Part shown: positions 16,728 to 25,260 of the stretch, piece after piece
Layout of the letters: each line of letters starts with the position of its first letter
Position numbering within the stretch: the stretch's first letter is position 1
Source of the DNA: Methanocorpusculum petauri
GTDB taxonomy: Archaea > Halobacteriota > Methanomicrobia > Methanomicrobiales > Methanocorpusculaceae
Assembly (NCBI RefSeq): GCF_026891975.1
Contig: NZ_JAPTGB010000002.1
Span: forward strand, 62,001 to 126,000
Direction: 5' to 3'
DNA length: 64,000 nt
Position numbers and translations under genes: made by a program
Notes under the pieces: model-generated
Databases searched by the model: none
What the model was told of the DNA's origin: nothing
Seen by the model: only the letters and a program-made list of their open reading frames with translations

Positions 16728-17414
16728 ATGCGACTGATAACCGTGGCAGGCCCGCCCTCATCAGGAAAAACATCGGTTATCCTGCGGCTTGCGGACGTCC
16801 TGCGTGAAAAAAATCAGAAGATAGGCGTCGTCAAGTTTGACTGTCTCACCTCCTTTGACCGCGAGCGCTACACCGAGTACGGCATTCCGGTGCAGGTCGG
16901 GTTTGCCGGAAAGTTCTGCCCCGACCACTTCTTCATCAGCAACATCGAAGACGCTGTCAGATGGGGCCTGCGGGAAGAATTTGACATCCTCATCACCGAG
17001 AGCGCCGGCCTCTGCAACCGCTGCTCCCCGCACATCCGCGGCATACTCGCAGTCTGTGTCATTGACAACCTGTCCGGCGTTCACACACCCCGGAAAATCG
17101 GACCGATGCTGAAGTTCGCCGATATCGTTGTGGTTACCAAAGGCGACATCGTTTCCCAGGCGGAACGCGAGGTGTTCATGTTCAACATCCGACAGGTCAA
17201 CAGTGGTGCAAAGATCGTTTTCATCAACGGCATTACCGGACAGGGAGCGTTTATGCTCGGAAAACATGCAGAGTCTGCAGCAGAGGTTGCAAGTCTGCGC
17301 GGATACAAACTCCGGTTCACCACACCATCCTCCGTCTGTTCCTACTGTACCGGAGAAACACGGATTGGGGAAGAGTATCAGAACGGTATGCTGCGAAAGA
17401 TGGAGTTCCCATGA
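16728..17414 (+). CDS. HypB/UreG-like GTPase, metal-centre assembly type
   Basis: This 228-residue P-loop protein has Walker A GPPSSGKTSV (about 8-17), Walker B-like EFDILITESAG (about 83-93) and a VVTKGD nucleotide-specificity motif. The pattern belongs to the SIMIBI GTPases that load nickel or other metals (HypB, UreG, CooC relatives). Two Cys motifs, CNRCSPH near residue 96 and CSYCTGE near 205, could bind metal. Its stop overlaps the next ATPase gene by 4 nt, and the three genes 16728-19198 form one operon behind a TATATAC promoter. The specific target is unknown. Confidence 0.75.
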   Translation: MRLITVAGPPSSGKTSVILRLADVLREKNQKIGVVKFDCLTSFDRERYTEYGIPVQVGFAGKFCPDHFFISNIEDAVRWGLREEFDILITESAGLCNRCSPHIRGILAVCVIDNLSGVHTPRKIGPMLKFADIVVVTKGDIVSQAEREVFMFNIRQVNSGAKIVFINGITGQGAFMLGKHAESAAEVASLRGYKLRFTTPSSVCSYCTGETRIGEEYQNGMLRKMEFP

Positions 17415-18421
17415 CCGGTGATCTCTACGACCGTGTTGCAGGCCGGACCCTTCGGGAACTGCTTACCGAACATCCGGTTGCTGCGGATTTTTTCATCAAC
17501 TACAACCTGCAGAATCTCAGGGACGATCTGCCGCTCCATGAAGCACTGGACTACGCCGACGAAAATACGCTTCTCGATTTCGGGCTGGACAAGACCACTG
17601 TTCTTGATCAGCTTGTCCTGTTTCTCCAGACAGTCGCCGAAGAGAAACAGACCGCTGTGGTACAGGAGATTACTATCCTTGGAGGCCGGACAAAGTCCGG
17701 AGATGCCGAGGAGTTCACCCTTTCAATCAGACCGGGCGAGATCGTAAGCATTGTCGGACCAACCGGGTCCGGCAAGAGCAGACTTCTTGCCGACATTGAA
17801 TGCCTCGCCCAGCGGGATACGCCGACGAAGCGGCAGGTTCTTGTCAACGGCAGAACGCTTGGAGATGAGGAACGGTTTGCGATGGACGGCAGACTCGTTG
17901 CCCAGCTGTCGCAGAACATGAACTTCGTGATGGATCTGTCGGTTGGCGAGTTTCTGGAGATGCACGCAAAAAGCCGGCTGCATCCGGATCCTGCGAAGGT
18001 TGCTACCGAGTGTTTCGCTGCTGCAAATGATCTTGCCGGCGAGAAGTTCACGCCCCAGACCAAAGTGACACAGCTCTCCGGCGGCCAGTCACGGGCACTG
18101 ATGATTGCCGACACCGCCTGCATGAGTGCGTCGCCGATTGTTCTGATCGATGAGATCGAGAATGCCGGTGTTGATCGAAGACAGGCTGTCCGCATGCTTG
18201 CAAAAAATGAAAAAATAGTTCTCATCTCCACGCACGATCCGCTTCTTGCCTTAATGGCCGGAAAGCGGCTGGTGATCAAAAACGGCGGCGTGCACAAAAT
18301 TATCGAGACAACGCCGGAGGAACGGGAGAGCCTCGCAAAGATTGAGATGCTGGACAACACCCTTCAGTCCATCCGCAATCGGCTGCGGACCGGAGAGAGA
18401 ATCACCCCCGATACTATGTGA
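17411..18421 (+). CDS. ABC-type ATPase with N-terminal DUF1858-like helical domain
   Basis: This 336-residue soluble ATPase has residues 1-75 as a small helical module (TLRELLTEHPVAADFFINYN) resembling DUF1858/ScdA N-terminal domains. The ABC domain follows, with Walker A GPTGSGKSRL (about 117-126), signature LSGGQSRAL (about 225-233), Walker B IVLIDEIENAG and H-switch STHDP. There is no membrane domain, and no permease is adjacent. It is likely an energy source for protein or metal-cofactor remodelling, as AtwA/component A2 is for methyl-CoM reductase, rather than a transporter. It overlaps the GTPase and is 9 nt before the DUF364 gene. Confidence 0.72.
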   Translation: MTGDLYDRVAGRTLRELLTEHPVAADFFINYNLQNLRDDLPLHEALDYADENTLLDFGLDKTTVLDQLVLFLQTVAEEKQTAVVQEITILGGRTKSGDAEEFTLSIRPGEIVSIVGPTGSGKSRLLADIECLAQRDTPTKRQVLVNGRTLGDEERFAMDGRLVAQLSQNMNFVMDLSVGEFLEMHAKSRLHPDPAKVATECFAAANDLAGEKFTPQTKVTQLSGGQSRALMIADTACMSASPIVLIDEIENAGVDRRQAVRMLAKNEKIVLISTHDPLLALMAGKRLVIKNGGVHKIIETTPEERESLAKIEMLDNTLQSIRNRLRTGERITPDTM

Positions 18422-18430
18422 GGAAAAACC

Positions 18431-19198
18431 ATGTGGGAAATCTATGATGCAGTTATTTCCGGGATTCCGGAGGAGTACACGGTTGATGATCTGCTGCTTG
18501 GCGGCTACACCACCTATGTCAGGAGCGGGACGGGATGCGGTGTTGCCGGAACAATTCCGGGCGACAGCCGCCCGGAGGTGTTCCGGCGCAAACTCGGCAT
18601 GCCGCTCCGCGAACTTGCCGAGGCGGTGAAGTCCTGGAACTATGTGGAGTCGTCAATCGGTCTTGCGGCAATCAATGCCTACTACAACAGTCCGGAGGTC
18701 GCAGCGGCGAGCGGTGTGGAACTTGCAGCGAGCCGCATAACAGAGGATCGGAAAAATGATCCGTTTATTATGTCCCAGAACCGGATCAAAAACAAAAAGG
18801 TCTGTGTGATTGGGCACTTCCCTCATCTGGAGCAGTTGTTCGCACCGGTATGTGATCTGTCGATCATCGAAATGCCGCCGGGGGCAGACGATTATCCGGA
18901 ACCTGCGAGTGATTATCTTGTGCCGGAAGCGGATTTTGTGTTTATTACCTGCGCAAGCATTGTGTACAAAACCCTGCCGCGATATCTGAAACTCGCGGAA
19001 AATGCGGAGAATGTAGTGATTGTGGGACCGTCCACACCGCTTGCACCGGCATTTTTCGATTTCGGCGTCGATGACATCTCCTCGTTTGTGATCCGCGACG
19101 GCGACCATGCGAAACGGATCGCCCAGGGACTTGATATGGACCGGATTTATGCAACCGGACAAAAGGTCAGCTGGAAGAAACCGGCTTCAGAGAAGTAA
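18431..19198 (+). CDS. DUF4213/DUF364 putative heavy-metal chelation protein
   Basis: This 255-residue protein has an enolase N-like (DUF4213) part at residues 1-90 with SGTGCGVAGTIPG, then a Rossmann-like DUF364 domain. Within the latter, KVCVIGHFPHLEQL (about 118-131), IIEMPPGADDYP, ADFVFITCASIVYKTLP and VVIVGPSTPLAP are clear. DUF364 proteins are annotated as putative heavy-metal chelators and are often linked to metal or corrinoid-like cofactor handling. Being third in the GTPase-ATPase operon suggests it holds or delivers the metal or cofactor. Confidence 0.8.
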   Translation: MWEIYDAVISGIPEEYTVDDLLLGGYTTYVRSGTGCGVAGTIPGDSRPEVFRRKLGMPLRELAEAVKSWNYVESSIGLAAINAYYNSPEVAAASGVELAASRITEDRKNDPFIMSQNRIKNKKVCVIGHFPHLEQLFAPVCDLSIIEMPPGADDYPEPASDYLVPEADFVFITCASIVYKTLPRYLKLAENAENVVIVGPSTPLAPAFFDFGVDDISSFVIRDGDHAKRIAQGLDMDRIYATGQKVSWKKPASEK

Positions 19199-19377
19199 AT
19201 CGAAATAAGATCGTAAAGAGACGTAAAATATTTTGAAATGCCAATCCCACCTCAATGGTAATATTCCCGTTCCTTCGAAACAATAGTGAGAGATAGTGGA
19301 ACTATTGTGAGAGATATACTCTCCCGAAATATCATGGAAAAATTTCATGTAACACAGCGAGATATTCAAGAGATTAT

Positions 19378-20187
19378 ATGGGTAATGGAAATGGAAGATC
19401 AGGAGGGAGACCTTTTGCTGGAATTGATACCAGATCTACGTGCATTATTATGTGTCTGGTGATATGTGCGTGTTTTTGTGTGTCCTCCGTATCAGCATGG
19501 AACACTTTTAGTGACGATGATAAGGACTTTTGTGAGCACCCGTCTAAGGAAAAAATCTACGATAATGGACATGGACAACACGAAGCCATGGTGTACGAAG
19601 CCTGTATCAGGGCAGGTTTTTCGGAAGACACGGCAGTGAAGATCATGGGGTACGCCGGGTATCCGGATACCTCATACGTAGATGATGAGTGGGGCAGCCA
19701 TATCTGGCCTGCAGATTCCAGCGAGAAGTATGAAAAGCGCAAGCCGTGGGGATGGCACAAAGTCGCAGAAAAGTACATGCTGTTCCGTAATGCAGCAACA
19801 AAAAATGATCAAATAAAATGGGCGGGGTGCATCCTGCACTATATTTCAGATTCAGCCTGTCCATATCATTCGTCAGAAAGCTGGAAGTGGCACATGGTCA
19901 TCACCAGAAATCACAGAAATTACGAAAATTATATTTCGGAAAACTGGAACAAATACTCCAAATACACCAAATCTCTCGGAACGTACACTACGAAGAATCT
20001 TGACCTTTCAAATTCCGACTCTATTCGGGATTGGTATCGTACTGCTTATGGGTACCAAAATTACGAAGAGTATGACAAACACAATTTAATGTGGTTGAAA
20101 GAGAACGCAGAATTTTCCCTTCTGCGGGCACAAAACGCAACAAATACGATTGCAAAGATGCTTTACAGAGAAATGATGAACGCGTGA
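19378..20187 (+). CDS. Secreted zinc-dependent phospholipase C/S1-P1-like protein
   Basis: This 269-residue protein has a hydrophobic signal segment (about 21-40, CIIMCLVICACFCVSSVSA) and a mature helical domain. Metal-ligand-like motifs are HGQHEAM (about 62-68), WGSHIW, WGWHKVA and ILHYISDSACPYHSSES (about 158-174). Together these match the His/Asp/Trp pattern of zinc-dependent phospholipase C and S1/P1 nuclease folds. It could cleave phosphodiesters outside the cell, but the true substrate is unknown. The preceding leader contains two direct repeats of TATTGTGAGAGATA-like sequence (about 19282-19317). Confidence 0.65.
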   Translation: MGNGNGRSGGRPFAGIDTRSTCIIMCLVICACFCVSSVSAWNTFSDDDKDFCEHPSKEKIYDNGHGQHEAMVYEACIRAGFSEDTAVKIMGYAGYPDTSYVDDEWGSHIWPADSSEKYEKRKPWGWHKVAEKYMLFRNAATKNDQIKWAGCILHYISDSACPYHSSESWKWHMVITRNHRNYENYISENWNKYSKYTKSLGTYTTKNLDLSNSDSIRDWYRTAYGYQNYEEYDKHNLMWLKENAEFSLLRAQNATNTIAKMLYREMMNA

Positions 20188-20214
20188 TCCCGAATAGCCA
20201 AAAATAAATAATTT

Positions 20215-21273
20215 TTAGATCTTTTTTCCAAACATCACAAGCCCGAGAATCACACCAATCAGAAGAAGAGGAAAAGCGAAACCGGAGGCTTTCGGAATTG
20301 CGGTTGCTGTTGGGGTTACATGAAAGAGATCGGGATACAGAACTGCCGCAAGATCCTCAAGGGCATCAACAATACGCGGACCGCCACGGTTGAAGGTGTC
20401 ACCGTTCATGACAGAGACGCGTTCCTGCTGTACCGCAGAGAGTTTCGAAAGCCGGGGATCCGTCACTAACGTGCGTTTCAGAAGATCCTCGCCATCCTCA
20501 CCCATGCCGGAACCGGAGCTGACAAGAATTATATCCGGATTGGTAGTGATCATGCGTTCCAGCGTCACAACTCCCCATCCTTCAACATCAGCGAATGCAT
20601 TTTTGCCGCCTGCAAGGGTAATCAGCGTGTCCTGAAATGTGGAGTTTCCGGAAACCCAGTACGGATCGGTACTCAGCAGATGGACAACGGTCGGCGTATA
20701 CGTTTCCATGCCTTTGATCTTTTCCGTAACGTTGTCAATTCTTCTCTGCATTGAATCAATGAGAGTGCCGGCCTCAGCAGATGTGCCTGTGGCGGTGCCG
20801 ACACGGCGAATAGCACTGAATGTTCCTTCCACACTATCAGGATTCAGACAGATCACGGTATACCCAAGCTGACGGAGATGATTGACGTTGTCCTTCCCGT
20901 TCATCGTATTGCCGAAAATAATATCCGGATCAAGAGCAACGACTTTTTCAACATTCACCGTTGACATTCCGCCGACAAGGGATTTGGTCTGAGCTTCGGC
21001 GGGATAGTTGCAGTACTCGGTCACCCCGACAACTTTACTGCCAAGACCAAGGGCAAAAAGAATTTCCGTGTTGGATGGTGCAAGGGAGACAATTCTCTGC
21101 GGCTCCGAGGAGATGACAGAGACAAAGCCGAAGTCATCAGTGATGGTAACCGGCGTCCACTGATCTGCTGCTGCCGCCCCTCCGATGCAGACACAAAGAA
21201 GGATCAGTAGTGCTGAGATCGAGACGAGGCAATTCATTCGACGGGATTGGCTGGGTACTGGTTCTTGTTTCAT
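20215..21273 (-). CDS. Membrane-anchored substrate-binding protein (BtuF/FepB-like)
   Basis: This 352-residue protein has a Sec-type signal peptide (MNCLVSISALLILLCVCIGGAAAA; ATG 21273 or the Met 12 codons later), then a periplasmic-binding-2 fold. IVSLAPSNTEILFALGLGSKVVGVTE and NVEKVVALDPDIIFG are diagnostic of cobalamin/heme/siderophore binding proteins. A C-terminal transmembrane helix ending in GKK anchors it. No permease or ATPase is adjacent. It starts 18 nt after the last pilin of the appendage operon on the same strand, so it is probably co-transcribed with it. Confidence 0.85.
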   Translation of the reverse strand: MKQEPVPSQSRRMNCLVSISALLILLCVCIGGAAAADQWTPVTITDDFGFVSVISSEPQRIVSLAPSNTEILFALGLGSKVVGVTEYCNYPAEAQTKSLVGGMSTVNVEKVVALDPDIIFGNTMNGKDNVNHLRQLGYTVICLNPDSVEGTFSAIRRVGTATGTSAEAGTLIDSMQRRIDNVTEKIKGMETYTPTVVHLLSTDPYWVSGNSTFQDTLITLAGGKNAFADVEGWGVVTLERMITTNPDIILVSSGSGMGEDGEDLLKRTLVTDPRLSKLSAVQQERVSVMNGDTFNRGGPRIVDALEDLAAVLYPDLFHVTPTATAIPKASGFAFPLLLIGVILGLVMFGKKI

Positions 21274-21291
21274 GGGATCAACTCATATGAT

Positions 21292-21783
21292 TTACGGGAT
21301 TGCGATCTCTCCGGAAGAAACCGGGGTGCTGGTTCTCCGATCATAGATGCGGTAGGTCAGGTGTTCCTTCGATGACATGGGAAATACGGAGGAGTCCGGC
21401 AACATCAGGGAAAATCCTCCTGCGGTGTTCTGCAGAGCAATATAAAATCTGTCGCCGAGTCCGACAACAGATTCGTTTGAATAGCTGTTCAACAATCGGG
21501 ATTCTCCCGAATTCCTGACAGTCGTGTAGTCTGCAGGACGTTCACGGATTCCGAGGCGGACCTCAATCTGATCGAGAACAAATGAATCACCGGCAATGTT
21601 TTCAAAGGTAATGTAGTTTTTGTCTTTATCAATACTGCCGACAATGGTTGCACTCACCGGCTTGTCTGTGGTGCTGACGGCACTGTTCATGGCAACCGCA
21701 ACAAGACTGACCAGAATAAGGGTGATCGTCAGCAGCAACAGAACGCCAACGACCTCGGAGACAGCAGAATCAGATTTTGTCAT
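21292..21783 (-). CDS. Type IV pilin-like protein (operon pilin 4)
   Basis: This 163-residue protein has a class III-type signal: a short charged leader (MTKSDS), then AVSEVVGVLLLLTITLILVSLVAVAMNS. The hydrophobic stretch forms the pilus core helix. The rest is a beta-rich extracellular domain. It overlaps the preceding pilin gene by 4 nt and is the last of four pilin-like genes in the secretion operon. It may be a minor or structural pilin. The processing peptidase is not in the window. Confidence 0.8.
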   Translation of the reverse strand: MTKSDSAVSEVVGVLLLLTITLILVSLVAVAMNSAVSTTDKPVSATIVGSIDKDKNYITFENIAGDSFVLDQIEVRLGIRERPADYTTVRNSGESRLLNSYSNESVVGLGDRFYIALQNTAGGFSLMLPDSSVFPMSSKEHLTYRIYDRRTSTPVSSGEIAIP

Positions 21784-22256
21784 GGTTTTTCCTCCAGAAG
21801 AATGGTGTCTTTAAAGAGAATCGAGTTAGTCGGAAGATGATAGATGCGAATCTCTATCGGAGTGGATGTTTTGCAGTACTGTATAAGATCGATTTCTAAG
21901 ATCTTCAGAAGAGAGGCGGTGCCTGCCCGGTTCATTGTACTGATGCTTTCTCCCGCACGCCAGCTGCTGCTGTCTTTGACAAGATCCACAGCCCGGAAAG
22001 AACCCTCGTGCGAATCAACGAACGTGGTAATTTTGCAATCAGCAGGCGCAAGTGCATCACCGCCACGGTGTTCAAAGATCAACGAGAAGTTTCCTCCGCT
22101 GCCTGAGCTGTATGCGGTAATGTCAACAGACGGAGCAGATTTCGGTGTCTGGGCAAGACCGCCGGCATAGGCAGCGAGAACAGCCGTAAATATGATGACG
22201 AGCGTCAAAAGCAGCATAGCACCCACAACAGGAGATACAGCAGAATCACGGGTCAT
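21780..22256 (-). CDS. Type IV pilin-like protein (operon pilin 3)
   Basis: This 158-residue protein opens MTRDSAVSPVVGAMLLLTLVIIFTAVLAAYAGG, the archaeal type IV pilin N-terminal pattern. The C-terminal domain has NFSLIFEHRGGDAL, a motif shared with the large pilin array downstream. It overlaps both neighbours by 4 nt. Confidence 0.82.
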   Translation of the reverse strand: MTRDSAVSPVVGAMLLLTLVIIFTAVLAAYAGGLAQTPKSAPSVDITAYSSGSGGNFSLIFEHRGGDALAPADCKITTFVDSHEGSFRAVDLVKDSSSWRAGESISTMNRAGTASLLKILEIDLIQYCKTSTPIEIRIYHLPTNSILFKDTILLEEKP

Positions 22257-23026
22257 TCAACACTCACCCCAATTGACAGGATACGGACAGTGAGATTTAT
22301 CGGGTAGGGTACATCTTCGGAAACAGAAGTGATCGAGGTTACATTTTCGTAGTATTCCGTGATCTCTGTAGCGTTCAGTCGGATTTTTGCCGTGCCGGTA
22401 CCGGTCACGAAATTTTTCCCGTCTACCGGAGTCATCGATATAATCTGCATCGTGTAGTTCCCGTTTCCCTCCGGAATAACTGTCTTCGCCTTCTTCAGCC
22501 ATTGATTCCTGGTATTATTCTCCTGTACGAGACCTTCCCTCACTGTGTACAGCGATATATCCGCAGGTGTCTCTTTTGCCCCTTTCGTAATCCAGACAAC
22601 ACCACTCCGGTATGAATAGCCCTGCAGTTCCCACGACGAGTACGACGGGGTATAGGTGATATTGGTCGTGTTTATCAGCAAAGAAAACGTTCCGCCATCA
22701 TTATTGATAACAGATATAGTTCCAATCTGATTTTTTTCCAGTTCAATCGTTCCGCTGGACTTCACCGGACTCAGGAGAATATCTCCGCCGCCAAGCGGCA
22801 CCGGTTCGGAAAACTGTCCGGATTTCCCGAGACTGTAGAGGTTGTCAACATCAGAGGACAACCGGAGAAATGCATACTGAACCTCACCACTGTGCAGAAT
22901 CTCGGACTGCTGCTTCAGTCCGGGAACGTAGGTTGCCGAATAGATCGCAATGCAGGTTGCAAGAATGGCTAAAACCAGCATCAGGGCAATTACGGTTGAT
23001 ACAGCCTCATCAGTACCGGATTTCAT
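22253..23026 (-). CDS. Pilin-like protein, larger (operon pilin 2)
   Basis: This 257-residue protein starts MKSGTDEAVSTVIALMLVLAILATCIAIYSATYVPG, a pilin-type leader and hydrophobic helix, followed by a long beta-rich ectodomain. Its size suggests a tip or minor pilin. It overlaps both neighbouring genes by 4 nt. Confidence 0.75.
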   Translation of the reverse strand: MKSGTDEAVSTVIALMLVLAILATCIAIYSATYVPGLKQQSEILHSGEVQYAFLRLSSDVDNLYSLGKSGQFSEPVPLGGGDILLSPVKSSGTIELEKNQIGTISVINNDGGTFSLLINTTNITYTPSYSSWELQGYSYRSGVVWITKGAKETPADISLYTVREGLVQENNTRNQWLKKAKTVIPEGNGNYTMQIISMTPVDGKNFVTGTGTAKIRLNATEITEYYENVTSITSVSEDVPYPINLTVRILSIGVSVE

Positions 23027-23445
23027 TTTGTGTACTCTCCTGGATAAATGACATTCCGCGGGGTTGCAACACGAATCTCATACGTGGTCCCGGACGTGAA
23101 TTTGTCTGTTTTCACCGCAACACTCCCGCCGAGATCAAACACAGCGGTGGTATTTCCTGTATAATCGGACACGCTGCATGGTTCGAGAGAAAGTTTCTCA
23201 CCCCCGGATTTCGGAGTCGCCGTGATCGTCAGATCTTTTACTTCCACCCAGTCGCCTCCCTTGTGCCAAAAGATCAGATGGGTTGTGTTGCTCTCCATTG
23301 AAACAGTTGTCACCGTCTCCCGATCTCCCGGCAGAAGACTGAATGCGGATGTTGCAAACAGCGACACTAAAATGATCACCAGAACCAGAATCAGCATCTC
23401 CCCCACAACCGAGGTGATGGCACTGTCAGATGTATCGTAGTTCAT
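23023..23445 (-). CDS. Type IV pilin-like protein (operon pilin 1)
   Basis: This 140-residue protein opens MNYDTSDSAITSVVGEMLILVLVIILVSLFATSAFSL. Glu at position +5 after the VVG is typical of pilins that need it for subunit docking. The ectodomain includes HLIFWHKGGDWVEVKDL, related to the HxGG motif of other pilins here. It lies 9 nt after the membrane assembly protein gene. Confidence 0.8.
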   Translation of the reverse strand: MNYDTSDSAITSVVGEMLILVLVIILVSLFATSAFSLLPGDRETVTTVSMESNTTHLIFWHKGGDWVEVKDLTITATPKSGGEKLSLEPCSVSDYTGNTTAVFDLGGSVAVKTDKFTSGTTYEIRVATPRNVIYPGEYTK

Positions 23446-23454
23446 AATTTTTCC

Positions 23455-25260
23455 TCAGATGATAAAGATAAACATCACAATTGTTGCAGAAAGAAGAAGG
23501 ATCGAATGCTTCAGACCGCAGAGAATACTGTTCGCCGAAAGCTGTCCGGCCATGATACCGGAGAAGAAGGCGAGGATAATACCGATGTGGAACATGTCGG
23601 TTTTGTTCGACGTCAGATCAAACGTAATATCGTACGCTGAAAAACTGGAGATAAACGCGACGTTCATCTGATACGCCGAGTAGAGATAGATACCGAACGA
23701 CAGATAAATCACCGCCAGATACACGAATGAAACATTCAGCCTCTTTGACTTCATCTTCAGATAATGTTCCAGATCGGCGATGGCAATCGTTAAGATCTCG
23801 CGGATGTAGTCGGTCACCTCACTTGCCTTGACCAGAAGCGAAATGGCACGCTTCACTGACACAAGACCGATACGCTCCTCCATCCGGACAAGTGCTCCTG
23901 AAAGTGAGGAACCGTAGCGGAGTTCTTCAGAGACAACTTTGATCTCGGAAGAGAGAACGCCCGTTTTGTTGCCGGAGATCATGAAGATTGCACCCTGCAG
24001 TGTCATGCCGATATCGCGCATGTCTGCAATCTCCCGGAGAAACTCCGGGAGCTGGGTTTCAACCTTGTTCACGTACCGGCGGCGGATCTCATATGCCAGC
24101 ATCAACGGAAACATCGCAGCGATCGCCATCACACAGATGAGGGCCTGAAACGTAAATGTCGGGAAGATCACAACAAACGATCCGAGCATATAGGAGAGGA
24201 AGACGAAAACCGCAAAAATGCACCCGACCAGAAGACCGACAGTGTAGTCGGAGATGAAAAATTTGATCGGATGCCGGATAATGTCAAGCATTCGGAGAGC
24301 CTGCTTACGGCTGTTGAGCTGTTTGATGAATGCGGCATCCGGTTCAATCTCCGTACTGAACTCAAGAAGTTCTGATCCGTACTCGTTGTCACGGATCTCC
24401 CGACGGGCGATGTCGAGATTGTCCGGAGGAAGAAGGATGTAGAGAATAACGATAAGAACAACTGCCCCAAGCGGCAAACCGATGTACATCAGCGGCATGA
24501 TACCTTCCATCTGACTCTGACCGGAAAGGTTCTGGGCAACCAGCATGATGATAATCGCAATCGGCCCCGCAACAAATGCGGTGACGTAAATTTCTGCAAT
24601 CATCTCCAGGAACTGGAGGAGAGCCTCCAGTTCCTGCCGGGCAAGTTCACGGTACGACTCGGACTTTGCATTGAAGAAGTTGGTGAGGTTGCCGCCTGAC
24701 CGGTACACGAGCGTGAGATCGTTTAAGAGTTCACGGAAGTTCTCCGAGGGAGTGACTGCAATGGTGTTCTCCATTGCGGTCAGCAGATCCTCGCCGAACA
24801 GCTCAACATCCCGGACGATTAAACCGCACTCCCTGGAAACTTCGCCGTAGAGATCAGCTGCGTCATAGACGCTGCGGAAAATATCATACAGCGTAATCGT
24901 GGAGGACAGAGCCTGCATGTAGGTTATCGCATACGGCAGGTCCATATCGATCTTGGTTTTTCTGCCCTGTGCCTCCAGTTGCGGATAGTAATAGAGGCAG
25001 ACAAAAACCCCTGCGGGGATCAGGATGACGGCAAGAAACATCGTCAGCCACTGAGGCAGAAACGAAATGAGATCAATACTGATGTCAAAGACGTAGAGAA
25101 GAACGCCGGCCATCATCATGAGGAGCGCCGACAGGGCCGTCAGAAGAATTGTCAGCATCATGTACTGATCAACCGGTACAGTGATGTGAGCCGATCGCAG
25201 GTGTCCGGCCATCTGTTTGTTGAAGAGAAACCGGTCGATGAAGTCTGTACCTTCGGTCAT
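23455..25260 (-). CDS. Type II/IV secretion system F-type membrane platform (TadC/FlaJ-like)
   Basis: This 601-residue polytopic protein contains two T2SF-type cytoplasmic domains separated by groups of transmembrane helices. The first domain is around residues 95-210 (MDLPYAITYMQALSSTITLYDIF...YRSGGNLTNFF) and the second around 385-500 (LPEFLREIADMRDIGMTLQGAI...VTDYIREIL). This is the archaeal platform protein on which the pilus is built by the ATPase. It overlaps the ATPase gene by 4 nt. The length fits the archaeal fused form. Confidence 0.9.
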   Translation of the reverse strand: MTEGTDFIDRFLFNKQMAGHLRSAHITVPVDQYMMLTILLTALSALLMMMAGVLLYVFDISIDLISFLPQWLTMFLAVILIPAGVFVCLYYYPQLEAQGRKTKIDMDLPYAITYMQALSSTITLYDIFRSVYDAADLYGEVSRECGLIVRDVELFGEDLLTAMENTIAVTPSENFRELLNDLTLVYRSGGNLTNFFNAKSESYRELARQELEALLQFLEMIAEIYVTAFVAGPIAIIIMLVAQNLSGQSQMEGIMPLMYIGLPLGAVVLIVILYILLPPDNLDIARREIRDNEYGSELLEFSTEIEPDAAFIKQLNSRKQALRMLDIIRHPIKFFISDYTVGLLVGCIFAVFVFLSYMLGSFVVIFPTFTFQALICVMAIAAMFPLMLAYEIRRRYVNKVETQLPEFLREIADMRDIGMTLQGAIFMISGNKTGVLSSEIKVVSEELRYGSSLSGALVRMEERIGLVSVKRAISLLVKASEVTDYIREILTIAIADLEHYLKMKSKRLNVSFVYLAVIYLSFGIYLYSAYQMNVAFISSFSAYDITFDLTSNKTDMFHIGIILAFFSGIMAGQLSANSILCGLKHSILLLSATIVMFIFII

